Assembly: GCF_001865995.1 (NCBI RefSeq)
Contig: NZ_MLQQ01000001.1
Span: forward strand, 434,001 to 498,000
DNA from: Anaerobacillus arseniciselenatis
GTDB lineage: Bacteria > Bacillota > Bacilli > Bacillales > Anaerobacillaceae
Length of the DNA: 64,000 nt
Reading direction: 5' to 3'
Shown here: one piece after another, positions 45,525 to 53,452 of the stretch
How the letters are laid out: each line of letters starts with the position of its first letter
How positions within the stretch are numbered: the stretch's first letter is position 1
The notes under the pieces: generated by a model
Databases searched by the model: none
What the model was told of the DNA's origin: nothing
Seen by the model: the letters and a program-made list of their open reading frames with translations, nothing else
Made by a program: the position numbers and the translations under genes

Positions 45525-45670
45525 TCCTGACGACATTCCACCCCCCAGCTAATAGGGAAAAAGGCGGTGCTTTCCCTCACTTCACCTTGACCTTCTAACG
45601 AATCTCAGACGTTCGTTCGCAAAAGCACCCGCTTTTTTCATACAAAACCCCTCATGAAGTTCTAGCTCCA
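45525..45670. repeat. Family 2 palindromic element upstream of ndk
   Basis: Stem AAAGGCGGTGCTTT / AAAAGCACCCGCTTTTTT with core CTTCACCTTGACCTTCTAAC, almost identical to the copy at 25330-25415. A CAACTAAC-type tract follows at 45710-45745. Confidence 0.8.
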
Positions 45671-45750
45671 ACATTTTAAGCGTAAAATTCATGTGCTATC
45701 TTTCCAACTTTCCAACTAACCACTAACCAACCAACTAGCCAACTAAAACA

Positions 45751-45782
45751 CAAAAAAGGTATATACGACTAAGTATATACCC
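45751..45782 (-). terminator. Terminator of the hepS-hepT operon
   Basis: GGTATATAC/GTATATACC stem (45758-45782) followed by six Ts on the minus strand; separated from hepT by a family 3 element. Confidence 0.75.
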
Positions 45783-45799
45783 AAATTTCATTCATTTAT

Positions 45800-45928
45800 T
45801 CAATTTAATGAATTTCATAATTCATTATTTTCGCCACGAAGATCACTATATAGTTGCGTCAAAAACATTCGCAAACTAATTATATATTGTGCAATGTGGC
45901 ACGTTTTTGGTAATTATGAAATTCACTC
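45800..45928. repeat. Family 3 palindromic element after hepT
   Basis: Ends TTAATGAATTTCATAATTC and AATTATGAAATTCA; inner ATATAGTTGCG...CGCAAACTAATTATAT. Closest to the copies at 5400 and 27597. Confidence 0.8.
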
Positions 45929-45930
45929 AA

Positions 45931-46902
45931 TTAAAACTTTCTTTTACCAATATATTGTGCAATTTGATAAAAGGAGTCTTTTGCTGGAATGTCTGGGAGA
46001 TTTTCTAGTTCTTTATATGCTTTATTTAAATAACGATCACTTACTTCTAGTGAGTAATCAACACCGCCTGATGCCTTAATCTTATCAATGATTACTTTCA
46101 TCACTTTTTTATCAGGCTTATCTCCTTTAATCATTTTCATAATAAAGGAACGTAACTCTTCATCATGCTCCATACTGTAAAGTGCAGGTAAGGTAACATT
46201 CCCTTGGTGTAAATCACTTCCCGCAGGTTTACCCAACTCCTTTTCAGTAGCTACAAAGTCTAAAATATCGTCAGTAATTTGGAAAGCCATACCTACGTTA
46301 TAACCGTATCGATATAAGCTCAACTGAACATCCCTTGGAGCATCAGCGGCTAAAGCACCTAACCTACAGCTAACTGCAATTAATAAAGCCGTTTTGCGCT
46401 TTATTCTTCTTAAATATATACGAAAGTTTTGATTCCAATTATATTGATCACGTATTTGTTCAACTTCTCCAATACACATTTCAACCATAGCATCAGACAA
46501 AATTTGATGAACTTCTGGTTTATTACAATTTGTCGTCATTTCAATCGCTCTTGCAAAAATATAATCTCCAGTATACATAGCCACGCGATTATCCCACTTA
46601 GACTTAATCGTTTTTTTCCCTCTTCGTAAGTCAGCATCATCAATCACATCGTCATGAACGAGAGAAGCCATGTGAATTAATTCTAGTGGAACGGCAACTT
46701 GTTTTACTTTCTCAATATCATAATTACCAAACTTAGCAGCAAGCAAAACAAATACAGGCCTGATTCGCTTCCCGCCAGCCTTTAATAAATGTGACGAGGC
46801 TTTTTTTAAAATTGGATGCTTAGCATCAACTGTCGCCTCGAGTTCCTTCTCTATTTTTGAAATATCAGAGCGTAAATGCCAATAAATGTCCGTTAACTTC
46901 AT
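45931..46902 (-). CDS. hepT: Heptaprenyl diphosphate synthase component II
   Basis: 323 aa trans-prenyltransferase. First Asp-rich motif DDVIDDADLRRG (about 84-95) and second TDDILDF (about 211-217). With HepS it makes the C35 menaquinone side chain. AAGGTGG precedes the ATG. Last gene of the operon, 16 bases after mqnA. Confidence 0.96.
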   Translation of the reverse strand: MKLTDIYWHLRSDISKIEKELEATVDAKHPILKKASSHLLKAGGKRIRPVFVLLAAKFGNYDIEKVKQVAVPLELIHMASLVHDDVIDDADLRRGKKTIKSKWDNRVAMYTGDYIFARAIEMTTNCNKPEVHQILSDAMVEMCIGEVEQIRDQYNWNQNFRIYLRRIKRKTALLIAVSCRLGALAADAPRDVQLSLYRYGYNVGMAFQITDDILDFVATEKELGKPAGSDLHQGNVTLPALYSMEHDEELRSFIMKMIKGDKPDKKVMKVIIDKIKASGGVDYSLEVSDRYLNKAYKELENLPDIPAKDSFYQIAQYIGKRKF

Positions 46903-46918
46903 GCTTTCCACCTTAATA

Positions 46919-47773
46919 TTAAATGGAATGACAACGATCTAATGCACTCCATAATGATATTGTGTTAACTTTTTTTAATAAGCTTAAATCAGTAGCAAGA
47001 TCATAATAATGATACAAACCTTCAATATGCCTTTCACTTAAATCATAATTTAATCCATGAAAATAATTTTCCCAAAATGATTTTGAACCCCCAAAGTCTT
47101 GTCTGATAGAGGATATCATTTCTGAGTAATTATTTTCAATACATTTTTTCTTACTTGTTATAAAATTATCAAATAAAGTGGCAATTCGGTGATTTTCTTT
47201 TTCTAAAATATCGTTACGAACAGCTAAAACTGCAAAAGTCATTGGTAACTTCGTATGTTCATACCACATTTGACCTAAATCATAACGATGAATTTTTTCT
47301 TTTAAATTCCAAAACGTCAAGATCGCATCGTCCCCTATTAAAAGGCAGGCATCATGATCTTTTAACATCTCATCGAAATCTGGTTTCATCACTTCATATT
47401 CTACATTTAAACCATAGAAAGTTTGTAATATAATTTTTAAAAGATTAACAGATGTAGCTGAGCTCGATGTTAAAGCAACTTTTTTCCCATCTAGTTGTGT
47501 TAATGGCACTTTAGAGAAAAGAAAAATAGAGCCCACACTTTGCGGTGATGAAACTGATAAATCGGGTAAAATTGTATACTTATCAACATGTTCGCCGTAT
47601 GAAAACGAAGATATACCCCCTACATCGATTATCCCTTTTGACATCCCTGCATTTAATTGAGAGGGAACTTGAGGAATAAACATACAACCTAATTTATTTA
47701 AGTGATCACGATCTAAATAATAATAAAGCGGTAGCATATTCGTGTATGAAATTTCTCCAACAACTAAACTCAT
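46919..47773 (-). CDS. mqnA: Chorismate dehydratase MqnA (futalosine menaquinone pathway)
   Basis: 284 aa. VGEISYTNMLPLYYYL (about 4-19), PSQLNAGMSKGIIDVGGISS (about 36-55), LPDLSVSSPQSVGSIFLFSK and ALTSSSATSVNLLKIIL are the MqnA periplasmic-binding-protein-like motifs. It dehydrates chorismate to 3-enolpyruvylbenzoate, the entry to the futalosine route. GGGGGG precedes the ATG; it overlaps ubiX by 4 bases. MqnA is absent at this place in B. subtilis, which uses the classical Men pathway. Confidence 0.88.
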   Translation of the reverse strand: MSLVVGEISYTNMLPLYYYLDRDHLNKLGCMFIPQVPSQLNAGMSKGIIDVGGISSFSYGEHVDKYTILPDLSVSSPQSVGSIFLFSKVPLTQLDGKKVALTSSSATSVNLLKIILQTFYGLNVEYEVMKPDFDEMLKDHDACLLIGDDAILTFWNLKEKIHRYDLGQMWYEHTKLPMTFAVLAVRNDILEKENHRIATLFDNFITSKKKCIENNYSEMISSIRQDFGGSKSFWENYFHGLNYDLSERHIEGLYHYYDLATDLSLLKKVNTISLWSALDRCHSI

Positions 47774-48372
47774 TTTAAATCCCCCCATCGGGTAAAGAGT
47801 TGATGTTCTACACCTATATTATCTAGTACTTTTCCAACTACAAAATTAATTAAATCATCCATCGTACGAGGAAGTTGATAGAAGCCTGGCATTGCTGGGA
47901 TAATCTTGCCTCCAACTTTTGATACTTTTAACATATTTTCAAGATGAATTTGATTTAAAGGCGTTTCTCTCGGAACTAATAAAAGTTTCCTACCTTCCTT
48001 CAACATTACATCTGCTGTTCTTTCTAATAAGTTCGAAGACGCACCACTTGCTACACTAGATAACGTCCCCATCGAACATGGAATGATGACCATTCCTTCG
48101 TTTCGATATGAGCCACTTGCAATTGGAGCAGTGAATTCTCTTAACGTATGGTAATAAAGATTGCTATTATCGTGACCAAAAAGTTCGTTTAAAAGTTGAT
48201 CACGATCACTCGTATCATAGCCGTGCTCTTCTTTAAACACTTGCCAGCCAGCTTCGGTAATCATTAAATGAACCTTATAATCTGCTTTTAAAAGTTCTTG
48301 TACGAGGCGAATCCCGTAAATCGCACCACTTGCCCCGGTAATCCCTACGGTGAAAATTCTCTCTTTTATCAT
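47770..48372 (-). CDS. ubiX: UbiX-like flavin prenyltransferase
   Basis: 200 aa flavoprotein of the UbiX/Pad1 family. VGITGASGAIYGIRLVQELL (about 9-28), VIIPCSMGTLSSVASGASSN (FMN/prenyl-binding) and PRETPLNQIHLENMLKVSK are typical. It would make prenylated FMN for a UbiD-type decarboxylase acting late in futalosine menaquinone synthesis; no ubiD gene is in the window. Overlaps ubiA and mqnA by 4 bases each. Confidence 0.92.
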   Translation of the reverse strand: MIKERIFTVGITGASGAIYGIRLVQELLKADYKVHLMITEAGWQVFKEEHGYDTSDRDQLLNELFGHDNSNLYYHTLREFTAPIASGSYRNEGMVIIPCSMGTLSSVASGASSNLLERTADVMLKEGRKLLLVPRETPLNQIHLENMLKVSKVGGKIIPAMPGFYQLPRTMDDLINFVVGKVLDNIGVEHQLFTRWGDLK

Positions 48373-49229
48373 AACATTAAATCTCCAATCGTAAATACAA
48401 GCATAACGATACTTAAAATACCATTCATCGTAAAAAATGCCACATTTACTTTTGAAAGGTCATTCGGTTTTACTAATGAGTGCTCATAAACCATTATTCC
48501 ACCGGAAATGAGGACACCTATTAAGTAAATCCATCCAAGAGGTGTAACAAAGAATAAACTAACAAAAGCAATAAAACTTACAATATGAATCGCTTTTGCA
48601 ATCTTAAGTGCTTTTGCAATCCCAAAATAACTGGGGATCGAATATAGCCGTACATTTTTATCATAATCAGCGTCTTGAGTAGCGTAAATCACATCAAAGC
48701 CAGCTGTCCATAATGCCACTCCTATAAAAAGAAGTATAGCATCAAAAGTTAACGTACCAGTAGCACCTACCCAGCCCCCTAATGGAGCAATACCAATCGT
48801 TATCCCTAATACTAAATGACAAGCCCAAGTAAATCGCTTCGTATAGGAATATATAACTAGGAAAAATACAGCAATCGGCAATAAATAAACAGCTAACATA
48901 TTAAGCTGATATGCTGAATAAAATAGTAACGCAAATGAGACAATAATAAAAGCGGTTGTTTCAAACGTAGAAATTAAACCTGCTGGTATTGCACGGTCTT
49001 TCGTTCTCGGATTGGCCTTATCAATTTTGGCATCAATAACACGATTTAAGGCCATGGCAGCGCTCCTTGCTCCTACCATAGCCAAAGTGATCCATAACCA
49101 TTGTGATGCCGTTGGCCAACTACCATTGATTAATAAACTTCCTAAGACTGCACCTAAAAATGCAAATGGTAATGCGAATACAGTATGTTCAAACTTTATC
49201 ATCTCTAATATTATCTTTATCTTTTTCAT
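48369..49229 (-). CDS. mqnP: UbiA-family prenyltransferase (probable MqnP)
   Basis: 286 aa, about eight membrane helices. Asp-rich motif 1 ALNRVIDAKIDKANPRTKDR (about 60-79) and motif 2 YATQDADYDKN (about 182-192). It attaches the polyprenyl chain to an aromatic acid. By context (mqnA, ubiX, hepS/T, menG) the acceptor is probably 1,4-dihydroxy-6-naphthoate rather than 4-hydroxybenzoate. The family cannot fix the acceptor alone. Confidence 0.85.
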   Translation of the reverse strand: MKKIKIILEMIKFEHTVFALPFAFLGAVLGSLLINGSWPTASQWLWITLAMVGARSAAMALNRVIDAKIDKANPRTKDRAIPAGLISTFETTAFIIVSFALLFYSAYQLNMLAVYLLPIAVFFLVIYSYTKRFTWACHLVLGITIGIAPLGGWVGATGTLTFDAILLFIGVALWTAGFDVIYATQDADYDKNVRLYSIPSYFGIAKALKIAKAIHIVSFIAFVSLFFVTPLGWIYLIGVLISGGIMVYEHSLVKPNDLSKVNVAFFTMNGILSIVMLVFTIGDLML

Positions 49230-49256
49230 TACAATTTCTCCAGTCTTTCTCTCTCT

Positions 49257-49952
49257 TTATTTCACTCCAAGATGCATCGCAGCAACTCCGCCTGAATACG
49301 ATTTCACCTCAACACTTTTAAACCCTGCACTCTTAAACATTTCTGCTAGCTTTTCTTTATCAGGGAAAGACATTGTCGATTCTTGCAACCACGAATATTC
49401 ATTATAGCTTTTAGCAAACATTTTTCCAAACAGCGGCATAACATGTTTAAAGTAAAAATTATATAATTGCTTGAACCCTACTGCTGTTGGTTGTGACGTC
49501 TCTAAACAAACCACTTTCCCACCAGGTTTTAACACCCTATTCATTTCTTTTAACACTTGCATATAATCAGGAACATTTCTTAAACCAAAACCAATCGTGA
49601 CAAAGTCAAATTGATTATCATCAAAAGGAAGTTCCATCGCGTTCCCGTGTATTAATTCAATTTGTGGTAACGAACGAACTTTTTCCTTCCCGATTGATAG
49701 CATATTTTTACTAAAATCTAAACCATAAACTTTTCCTTCTTGGCCTACTGCTTCACCTAAAGCAATCGTCCAATCGGCTGTCCCACAACAAACGTCAAGA
49801 GCTTGATCACCTTTTTGGACGTTCATTCGTTTCATCGTATCTTTACGCCATGCAATATGGCGTTGAAAACTAATGATTGAATTCATTTTATCATATTTTT
49901 TATAAATAGTTTCAAATACTTGATGTACTCGTTCTTCTTTTGATTGCGCCAT
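49257..49952 (-). CDS. menG: Demethylmenaquinone methyltransferase
   Basis: 231 aa SAM-dependent C-methyltransferase (UbiE/MenG). [18 protein letters not shown] (12-29), [14 protein letters not shown] (about 51-64), [28 protein letters not shown] and [20 protein letters not shown] motifs. Final step to menaquinone. Three bases separate it from hepS. Confidence 0.96.
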   Translation of the reverse strand: MAQSKEERVHQVFETIYKKYDKMNSIISFQRHIAWRKDTMKRMNVQKGDQALDVCCGTADWTIALGEAVGQEGKVYGLDFSKNMLSIGKEKVRSLPQIELIHGNAMELPFDDNQFDFVTIGFGLRNVPDYMQVLKEMNRVLKPGGKVVCLETSQPTAVGFKQLYNFYFKHVMPLFGKMFAKSYNEYSWLQESTMSFPDKEKLAEMFKSAGFKSVEVKSYSGGVAAMHLGVK

Positions 49953-49955
49953 TTT

Positions 49956-50780
49956 TTACCCTTCTTCCGCGACTTTTTCTTTTAAAAATCCGATCTCAAG
50001 TAGTAGTTGATCAACTCTTGAAATAATAAAAGAGTTGATTGTGGACGGTTGTTCACACAGTGATATCAACTTTCTTTTCGATTGATCAATATATTTATCA
50101 CAAAGTTCTAAGCTATGTTTGAGACGATCATCATTTTTATAACTAATATAGCTTGTATCATCTTCATTAACAATCGCATCGATCAACGGAACTTGGTAGC
50201 CTTTTAAAAGCATGCTTCTTTCTGCGATTAAACGTTTGAAAAAGAAAAACTCACTTACTGCTGTTTTCCAATTTTGTAATTTAAAGTGCTCTGCAATTTT
50301 TTGTATAAGAGAAGATTCAATCCTCTTAACGTCTTCAATAGACCGTGAAATATCTTGATGATTTTTTTTGTAAAAACTCATCTTCGATTCATTGACTTCT
50401 TGAATCGAATCAGCAAGTATGCGGATCATCGTAATATCACTAATTTTTGCAAGTAAAAAGTAATAAAGACTACTATAATAATCCCCAGCTAAAACCGTTA
50501 ATTGCCTCTGTTTTTTACCTGTGTCCGAATCTAGATGAGAAGTAGAAACTCCTTCATGAGTATCTAGTGCTGCTTGTACTAATAAAGTAGTAATCACATA
50601 GTCATTCACACTGTCCTTACTTAGCTTCATTTCTTGAAGCAATGTATAAAGAATATATAAACGATCATCATCTAAAACGGGGTCTTCTAAAAACTTAGTA
50701 ATATAAGGATGGTGGATCCTTTGATAAAATCGTTCTTTAATCTGCTTTATCTCATCATTTAAATAGTTAATTAAAATCAT
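49956..50780 (-). CDS. hepS: Heptaprenyl diphosphate synthase component I
   Basis: 274 aa, all-helical HepS (HEPPP_synt_1) subunit without Asp-rich motifs, required by HepT to make C35 prenyl diphosphate. HPYITKFLEDPVLDDDRLYI and VQAALDTHEGVST, LTVLAGDYYSSLYYFLLAK are family-like. The ATG follows GGGGGG; the family 1 repeat ends only a few bases before that site. Confidence 0.88.
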   Translation of the reverse strand: MILINYLNDEIKQIKERFYQRIHHPYITKFLEDPVLDDDRLYILYTLLQEMKLSKDSVNDYVITTLLVQAALDTHEGVSTSHLDSDTGKKQRQLTVLAGDYYSSLYYFLLAKISDITMIRILADSIQEVNESKMSFYKKNHQDISRSIEDVKRIESSLIQKIAEHFKLQNWKTAVSEFFFFKRLIAERSMLLKGYQVPLIDAIVNEDDTSYISYKNDDRLKHSLELCDKYIDQSKRKLISLCEQPSTINSFIISRVDQLLLEIGFLKEKVAEEG

Positions 50781-50794
50781 CTTAAGTCCCCCCA

Positions 50795-50915
50795 AGAAAA
50801 GCGCAAGCGCCTTGGTCACGAGCGAAAGGCACTGGAAGGCCTTTGACAGAAGCCGCTTTTTGGCTTCCGAAAAGGACTGAAGTGACCGAGCTCGTAGGCG
50901 CTGGAGCTAGACACA
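50795..50915. repeat. Family 1 repeat upstream of hepS
   Basis: One unit AGAAAAGCGCAAGCGCCTTG to GGCGCTGGAGCTAGAC. Arms GAAGCCGCTTTT/..GGCTTCCGAAAAGG differ from other copies but keep pairing. Its edge touches the hepS ribosome-binding site. No gene in 50781-51101. Confidence 0.8.
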
Positions 50916-51071
50916 TTTCCAAGTTCAAATATTTTATACTTGCTTATTCTTTAGAAAAAAACAATTTTCCCCAAAATTTGATTGTGAAAAAAAAGACAAT
51001 AACAGTATAACATAACTTTAAAAGAAGCATAAGTACGATATTATCCTGATATTATCCTTTCTTACCATGTC

Positions 51072-51103
51072 AAAAAAATAAAAGCAGGGGCAATCCTGCT
51101 TTT
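51072..51103 (-). terminator. Terminator of mtrB
   Basis: AAAAGCAGG/CCTGCTTTT with a short loop, T-rich tail on the minus strand; the stem overlaps the last mtrB codons. Confidence 0.85.
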
Positions 51104-51320
51104 ATTCATCAGTCTCGACCTCGCCATGACTTGTCTGAATCATTGCTTTACCGCGTATTTTTATTGCAGAAGTATGTTCAGTAAACTGAGCAATCATTAC
51201 TTCACCTTTGTCCAATTTCTCTGAGTGATGAAAACGTGTATCAGAGCCTCTAGTCAAACCGATCACATTGACACCATTTTCTTTTGCTTTTATAACAATG
51301 AAATCATCGCTTCCAGCCAT
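51102..51320 (-). CDS. mtrB: Trp RNA-binding attenuation protein (TRAP)
   Basis: 72 aa, forms an 11-mer ring that binds GAG/UAG repeats when tryptophan is present and drives termination in the trp leader. [17 protein letters not shown] (about 9-25), [20 protein letters not shown] (31-50) and AIKIRGKA; the RNA-contact residues correspond to Lys35, Lys54 and Arg56. Its target leader is visible at 40700-40773. Confidence 0.97.
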   Translation of the reverse strand: MAGSDDFIVIKAKENGVNVIGLTRGSDTRFHHSEKLDKGEVMIAQFTEHTSAIKIRGKAMIQTSHGEVETDE

Positions 51321-51396
51321 TTATGATCCTCCCCAAAACGAGTTTATTTTATATCTTAACTATTACTTTAGTATATGGTAATTGTCAAACAAAACT

Positions 51397-51492
51397 TTAC
51401 ATGATATACATATAAATCATGTAAACACCGATAAGGATTAATACGATCGGAATGATCCAACTCAACAGTTGTGTTCGACTATTATTTCTCAT
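51397..51492 (-). CDS. 31-aa hydrophobic micro-protein between folE and mtrB
   Basis: ATG at 51490-51492 is preceded by GAGGTGATTTT. The product starts MRNNSRTQLLSWIIPIVLIL and continues with a hydrophobic tail rich in Ile, Val, Tyr and Met, ending at TAA. Layout: short basic N-terminus, then one predicted membrane helix (about 10-30). Located between folE and mtrB on their strand. Too short for routine gene calling. I do not recognise it; coding status is inferred from the ribosome-binding site and amino-acid pattern. Confidence 0.55.
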   Translation of the reverse strand: MRNNSRTQLLSWIIPIVLILIGVYMIYMYIM

Positions 51493-51590
51493 AAAATCAC
51501 CTCATACTTAAAGTAACCATTTTTCAGTATAAAATGTTATATTTTGAATAATTTTCATATAACATTTCGACGAAATTTCTAGCATTCATA

Positions 51591-52160
51591 CTACTTGCAG
51601 TTTATAAGTGATAATACTTCTGCTCTTGCTGTACTATTATTTTCAAAAGCTCCTCTTACAGCAGACGTCACTGTGGATGAACCAGGCTTTTTCACGCCTC
51701 TCATCGTCATACACATATGTTCAGCTTCAACAACAACAATCACCCCTAAAGGTTGTAGCGTCTCTACCATTGAATCAGCGATTGTCGATGTTATTCTTTC
51801 CTGTAGTTGTGGGCGTTTAGCAACAGCTTCAACAGCTCTTGCTAATTTACTTAAACCTGTCACTTTTCCCCCTTTTGGAATATAACCTACATGGGCTTTT
51901 CCGAAAAAAGGAACTAAATGGTGTTCGCACATCGAATAAAACGGAATATCTTTCACAAGAACTAATTCCTCATGTTCTTCACTAAACACCGTAGCAAAAT
52001 GTTCTTTTGGATCTTGATTTAAACCTTGAAATACTTCTTCATACATTTTAGCAACTCGTTTCGGAGTATCTAACAAACCTTCTCTATTTGGGTCTTCACC
52101 GATCGCTTCTAATATCATTGTTACTGCTTGTTCAATTTTTTTATGGTCAAAATTACTCAA
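51591..52160 (-). CDS. folE: GTP cyclohydrolase I
   Basis: 189 aa (mtrA of B. subtilis). Converts GTP to dihydroneopterin triphosphate for folate. [20 protein letters not shown] (about 74-93, zinc/catalytic Cys-His), [20 protein letters not shown], and [17 protein letters not shown]. Starts at TTG after GGAGGAAAGTAGTT. mtrB follows, as in the B. subtilis mtrAB operon. Confidence 0.97.
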   Translation of the reverse strand: MSNFDHKKIEQAVTMILEAIGEDPNREGLLDTPKRVAKMYEEVFQGLNQDPKEHFATVFSEEHEELVLVKDIPFYSMCEHHLVPFFGKAHVGYIPKGGKVTGLSKLARAVEAVAKRPQLQERITSTIADSMVETLQPLGVIVVVEAEHMCMTMRGVKKPGSSTVTSAVRGAFENNSTARAEVLSLINCK

Positions 52161-52197
52161 AACTACTTTCCTCCAGTCAATGGCATTATTATGTAAA

Positions 52198-52211
52198 TGA
52201 AAGCGTTAGCG
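52198..52211 (-). promoter_or_regulatory. cre-like site in the folE leader
   Basis: TGAAAGCGTTAGCG (plus strand) matches 13 of 14 positions of the CcpA consensus TGWAARCGYTWNCW. On the minus strand it reads as AAAGCGCTAACGCTTTCA with the palindrome AAAGCG/CGCTTT. It lies 38 bases before the folE start, so it may block elongation. Confidence 0.4.
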
Positions 52212-52309
52212 CTTTTGTAAAAGCTTGTAGCTTTACTTGTTAAAAATCATAGCATAGCAAACATTACCAAAGCAAATCTTAAACCTGCAAGTAATTCGAT
52301 CGACCATCT

Positions 52310-52450
52310 CTTTTTCATACAAAACTCTCATGACGATATATCGTCACCATCTAAAAAGTAAATGCCGGCCGATTTCTCTCGCTTCGCTGTAAACCTCTAT
52401 CGAGTTTTAGAGGCTCACTCGAGAATTCGTCCGGACATTTTCATACAAAA
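52310..52450. repeat. Family 2 palindromic element between hbs and folE
   Basis: CATGACGATATATCGTCACC hairpin followed by AAATGCCGGCCGATTTCTC...GAGAATTCGTCCGGACATTT around CTTCGCTGTAAACCTCTA/TAGAGGCTCA. Reads into the hbs terminator. No gene in 52212-52500. Confidence 0.8.
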
Positions 52451-52482
52451 AAAAGAAGAGGCGTTGAAAAACGACTCTTCTT
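52446..52482 (-). terminator. Terminator of hbs
   Basis: AAGAAGAG/CTCTTCTT stem with a CGTTTTTCAACG inner hairpin (52453-52482), eight Ts follow on the minus strand. Confidence 0.9.
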
Positions 52483-52500
52483 GCCCTCTTATGTATAAAA

Positions 52501-52773
52501 TTACTTTACAGCATCCTTAAGGGCTTTACCTGGTTTAAACGCTGGAACTTTACTAGCAGCGATTTCGATTTCATCACCTGTTTGAGGGTTACGACCTTTA
52601 CGAGCAGCACGCTCACGCACCTCGAAGTTTCCGAATCCGATTAATTGTACTTTATCCCCACTTTGAAGAGAGTCAGTAATAGCTTCAAATACAGCATCAA
52701 CCGCACTAGTAGCATCTTTCTTAGAAAGACTTGACTTCTCAGCTACTGCATTAATTAGTTCTGTTTTATTCAT
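52501..52773 (-). CDS. hbs: DNA-binding protein HU
   Basis: 90 aa nucleoid protein. [20 protein letters not shown] (1-20), [20 protein letters not shown] (about 44-63, the DNA-wrapping arm), [14 protein letters not shown] end. Strong GGAGGAGGTG before the ATG. Promoter at 52874-52902. Confidence 0.98.
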   Translation of the reverse strand: MNKTELINAVAEKSSLSKKDATSAVDAVFEAITDSLQSGDKVQLIGFGNFEVRERAARKGRNPQTGDEIEIAASKVPAFKPGKALKDAVK

Positions 52774-52873
52774 GAAATTCACCTCCTCCCAAAAATTCAG
52801 TGTTATTCAATTACTTGCACATTTTAGCAAGTTTTATACTTGTTATTTTAATAAATACTGAATAACAAGCCTT

Positions 52874-52902
52874 ATATTAAACGATCATCGACAATATTTC
52901 AA
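52874..52902 (-). promoter_or_regulatory. Predicted sigma-A promoter of hbs
   Basis: -35 TTGAAA (52897-52902), 17-base spacer, -10 TAATAT (52874-52879). The leader of about 95 bases contains AACAAGTATAAAACTTGCTA, a weak ACAAG/CTTGC hairpin. Confidence 0.6.
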
Positions 52903-53014
52903 TATATTTTAGCGAATTCATTGGATTTTTAAGACTTTTTTACCGATATTGTTAACTTTTGTTAAAGAAATTTAAGTAATTGATGGAAATCTTATCATAT
53001 GTTTACCAGTTTAG

Positions 53015-53340
53015 CAACTTTCATACAAAACCCTTATGACGGTAACCGTCACCAAAGCTACTGACCTCAATTACACCATGAGATACATCTTAGAATATAC
53101 TCCATGCAGCTTTGCGACGAGTAACCGCAGGAGCATCTCTTTCTGAAATGTAAAAGGCGAATGATTTCCTTCACTTCGCTGTGACCTTCTAACGAATCTC
53201 AGAGGCTCGTTCACGAAACCATCCGCCTTTTTTCTTACAAAACCTGCATGACGGCAGTCCGTCACTAGTAAGTGATAATCAGGTCGCGCTTTCCAACTTT
53301 CTACAAACCAACTAATCAACTAGCCAACTAACCGTTACAA
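53015..53340. repeat. Family 2 palindromic element(s) and CAAC tract, spoIVA-hbs gap
   Basis: CATACAAAACCCTTATGACG...CGTCACC leads into GGCGAATGATTTCC ... GAAACCATCCGCC (about 53155-53225) around CTTCGCTGTGACCTTCTAAC. A second CATGACGGCAGTCCGTCAC follows at about 53246, then a CAACTAATCAACTAGCCAAC tract (53305-53330). The open frame crossing it is not considered a gene. Confidence 0.8.
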
Positions 53341-53342
53341 AC

Positions 53343-53425
53343 AAAAAATGTCTGTTGCCTTATAGGCTATAAATAGATGGTGTATTAAACACGATACTAT
53401 CTATAGTCTATAAGGTCAACAGACA
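53343..53425 (-). terminator. Very long terminator hairpin of spoIVA
   Basis: TGTCTGTTG.CCTTATAG.CTATA..ATAGAT (53349 on) pairs with ATCTATAG.CTATAAGG.CAACAGACA (to 53425): about 33 base pairs with few mismatches around a loop with a GTGT/ACAC stem, and six Ts on the minus strand. Confidence 0.9.
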
Positions 53426-53452
53426 CTATAGCATAATTTTTATAGCTTTACC

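Noticed and set aside
46919..49229. Ubiquinone biosynthesis operon (ubiA, ubiX)
   Set aside because: The neighbours mqnA, menG, hepS and hepT and the Gram-positive host point to menaquinone; ubiA and ubiX homologues are also used in the futalosine route.
53071..53319. 82-codon minus-strand open frame upstream of hbs
   Set aside because: It lies entirely in a family 2 repeat and its flanks, has no ribosome-binding site, and its sequence resembles translations of other repeat copies.
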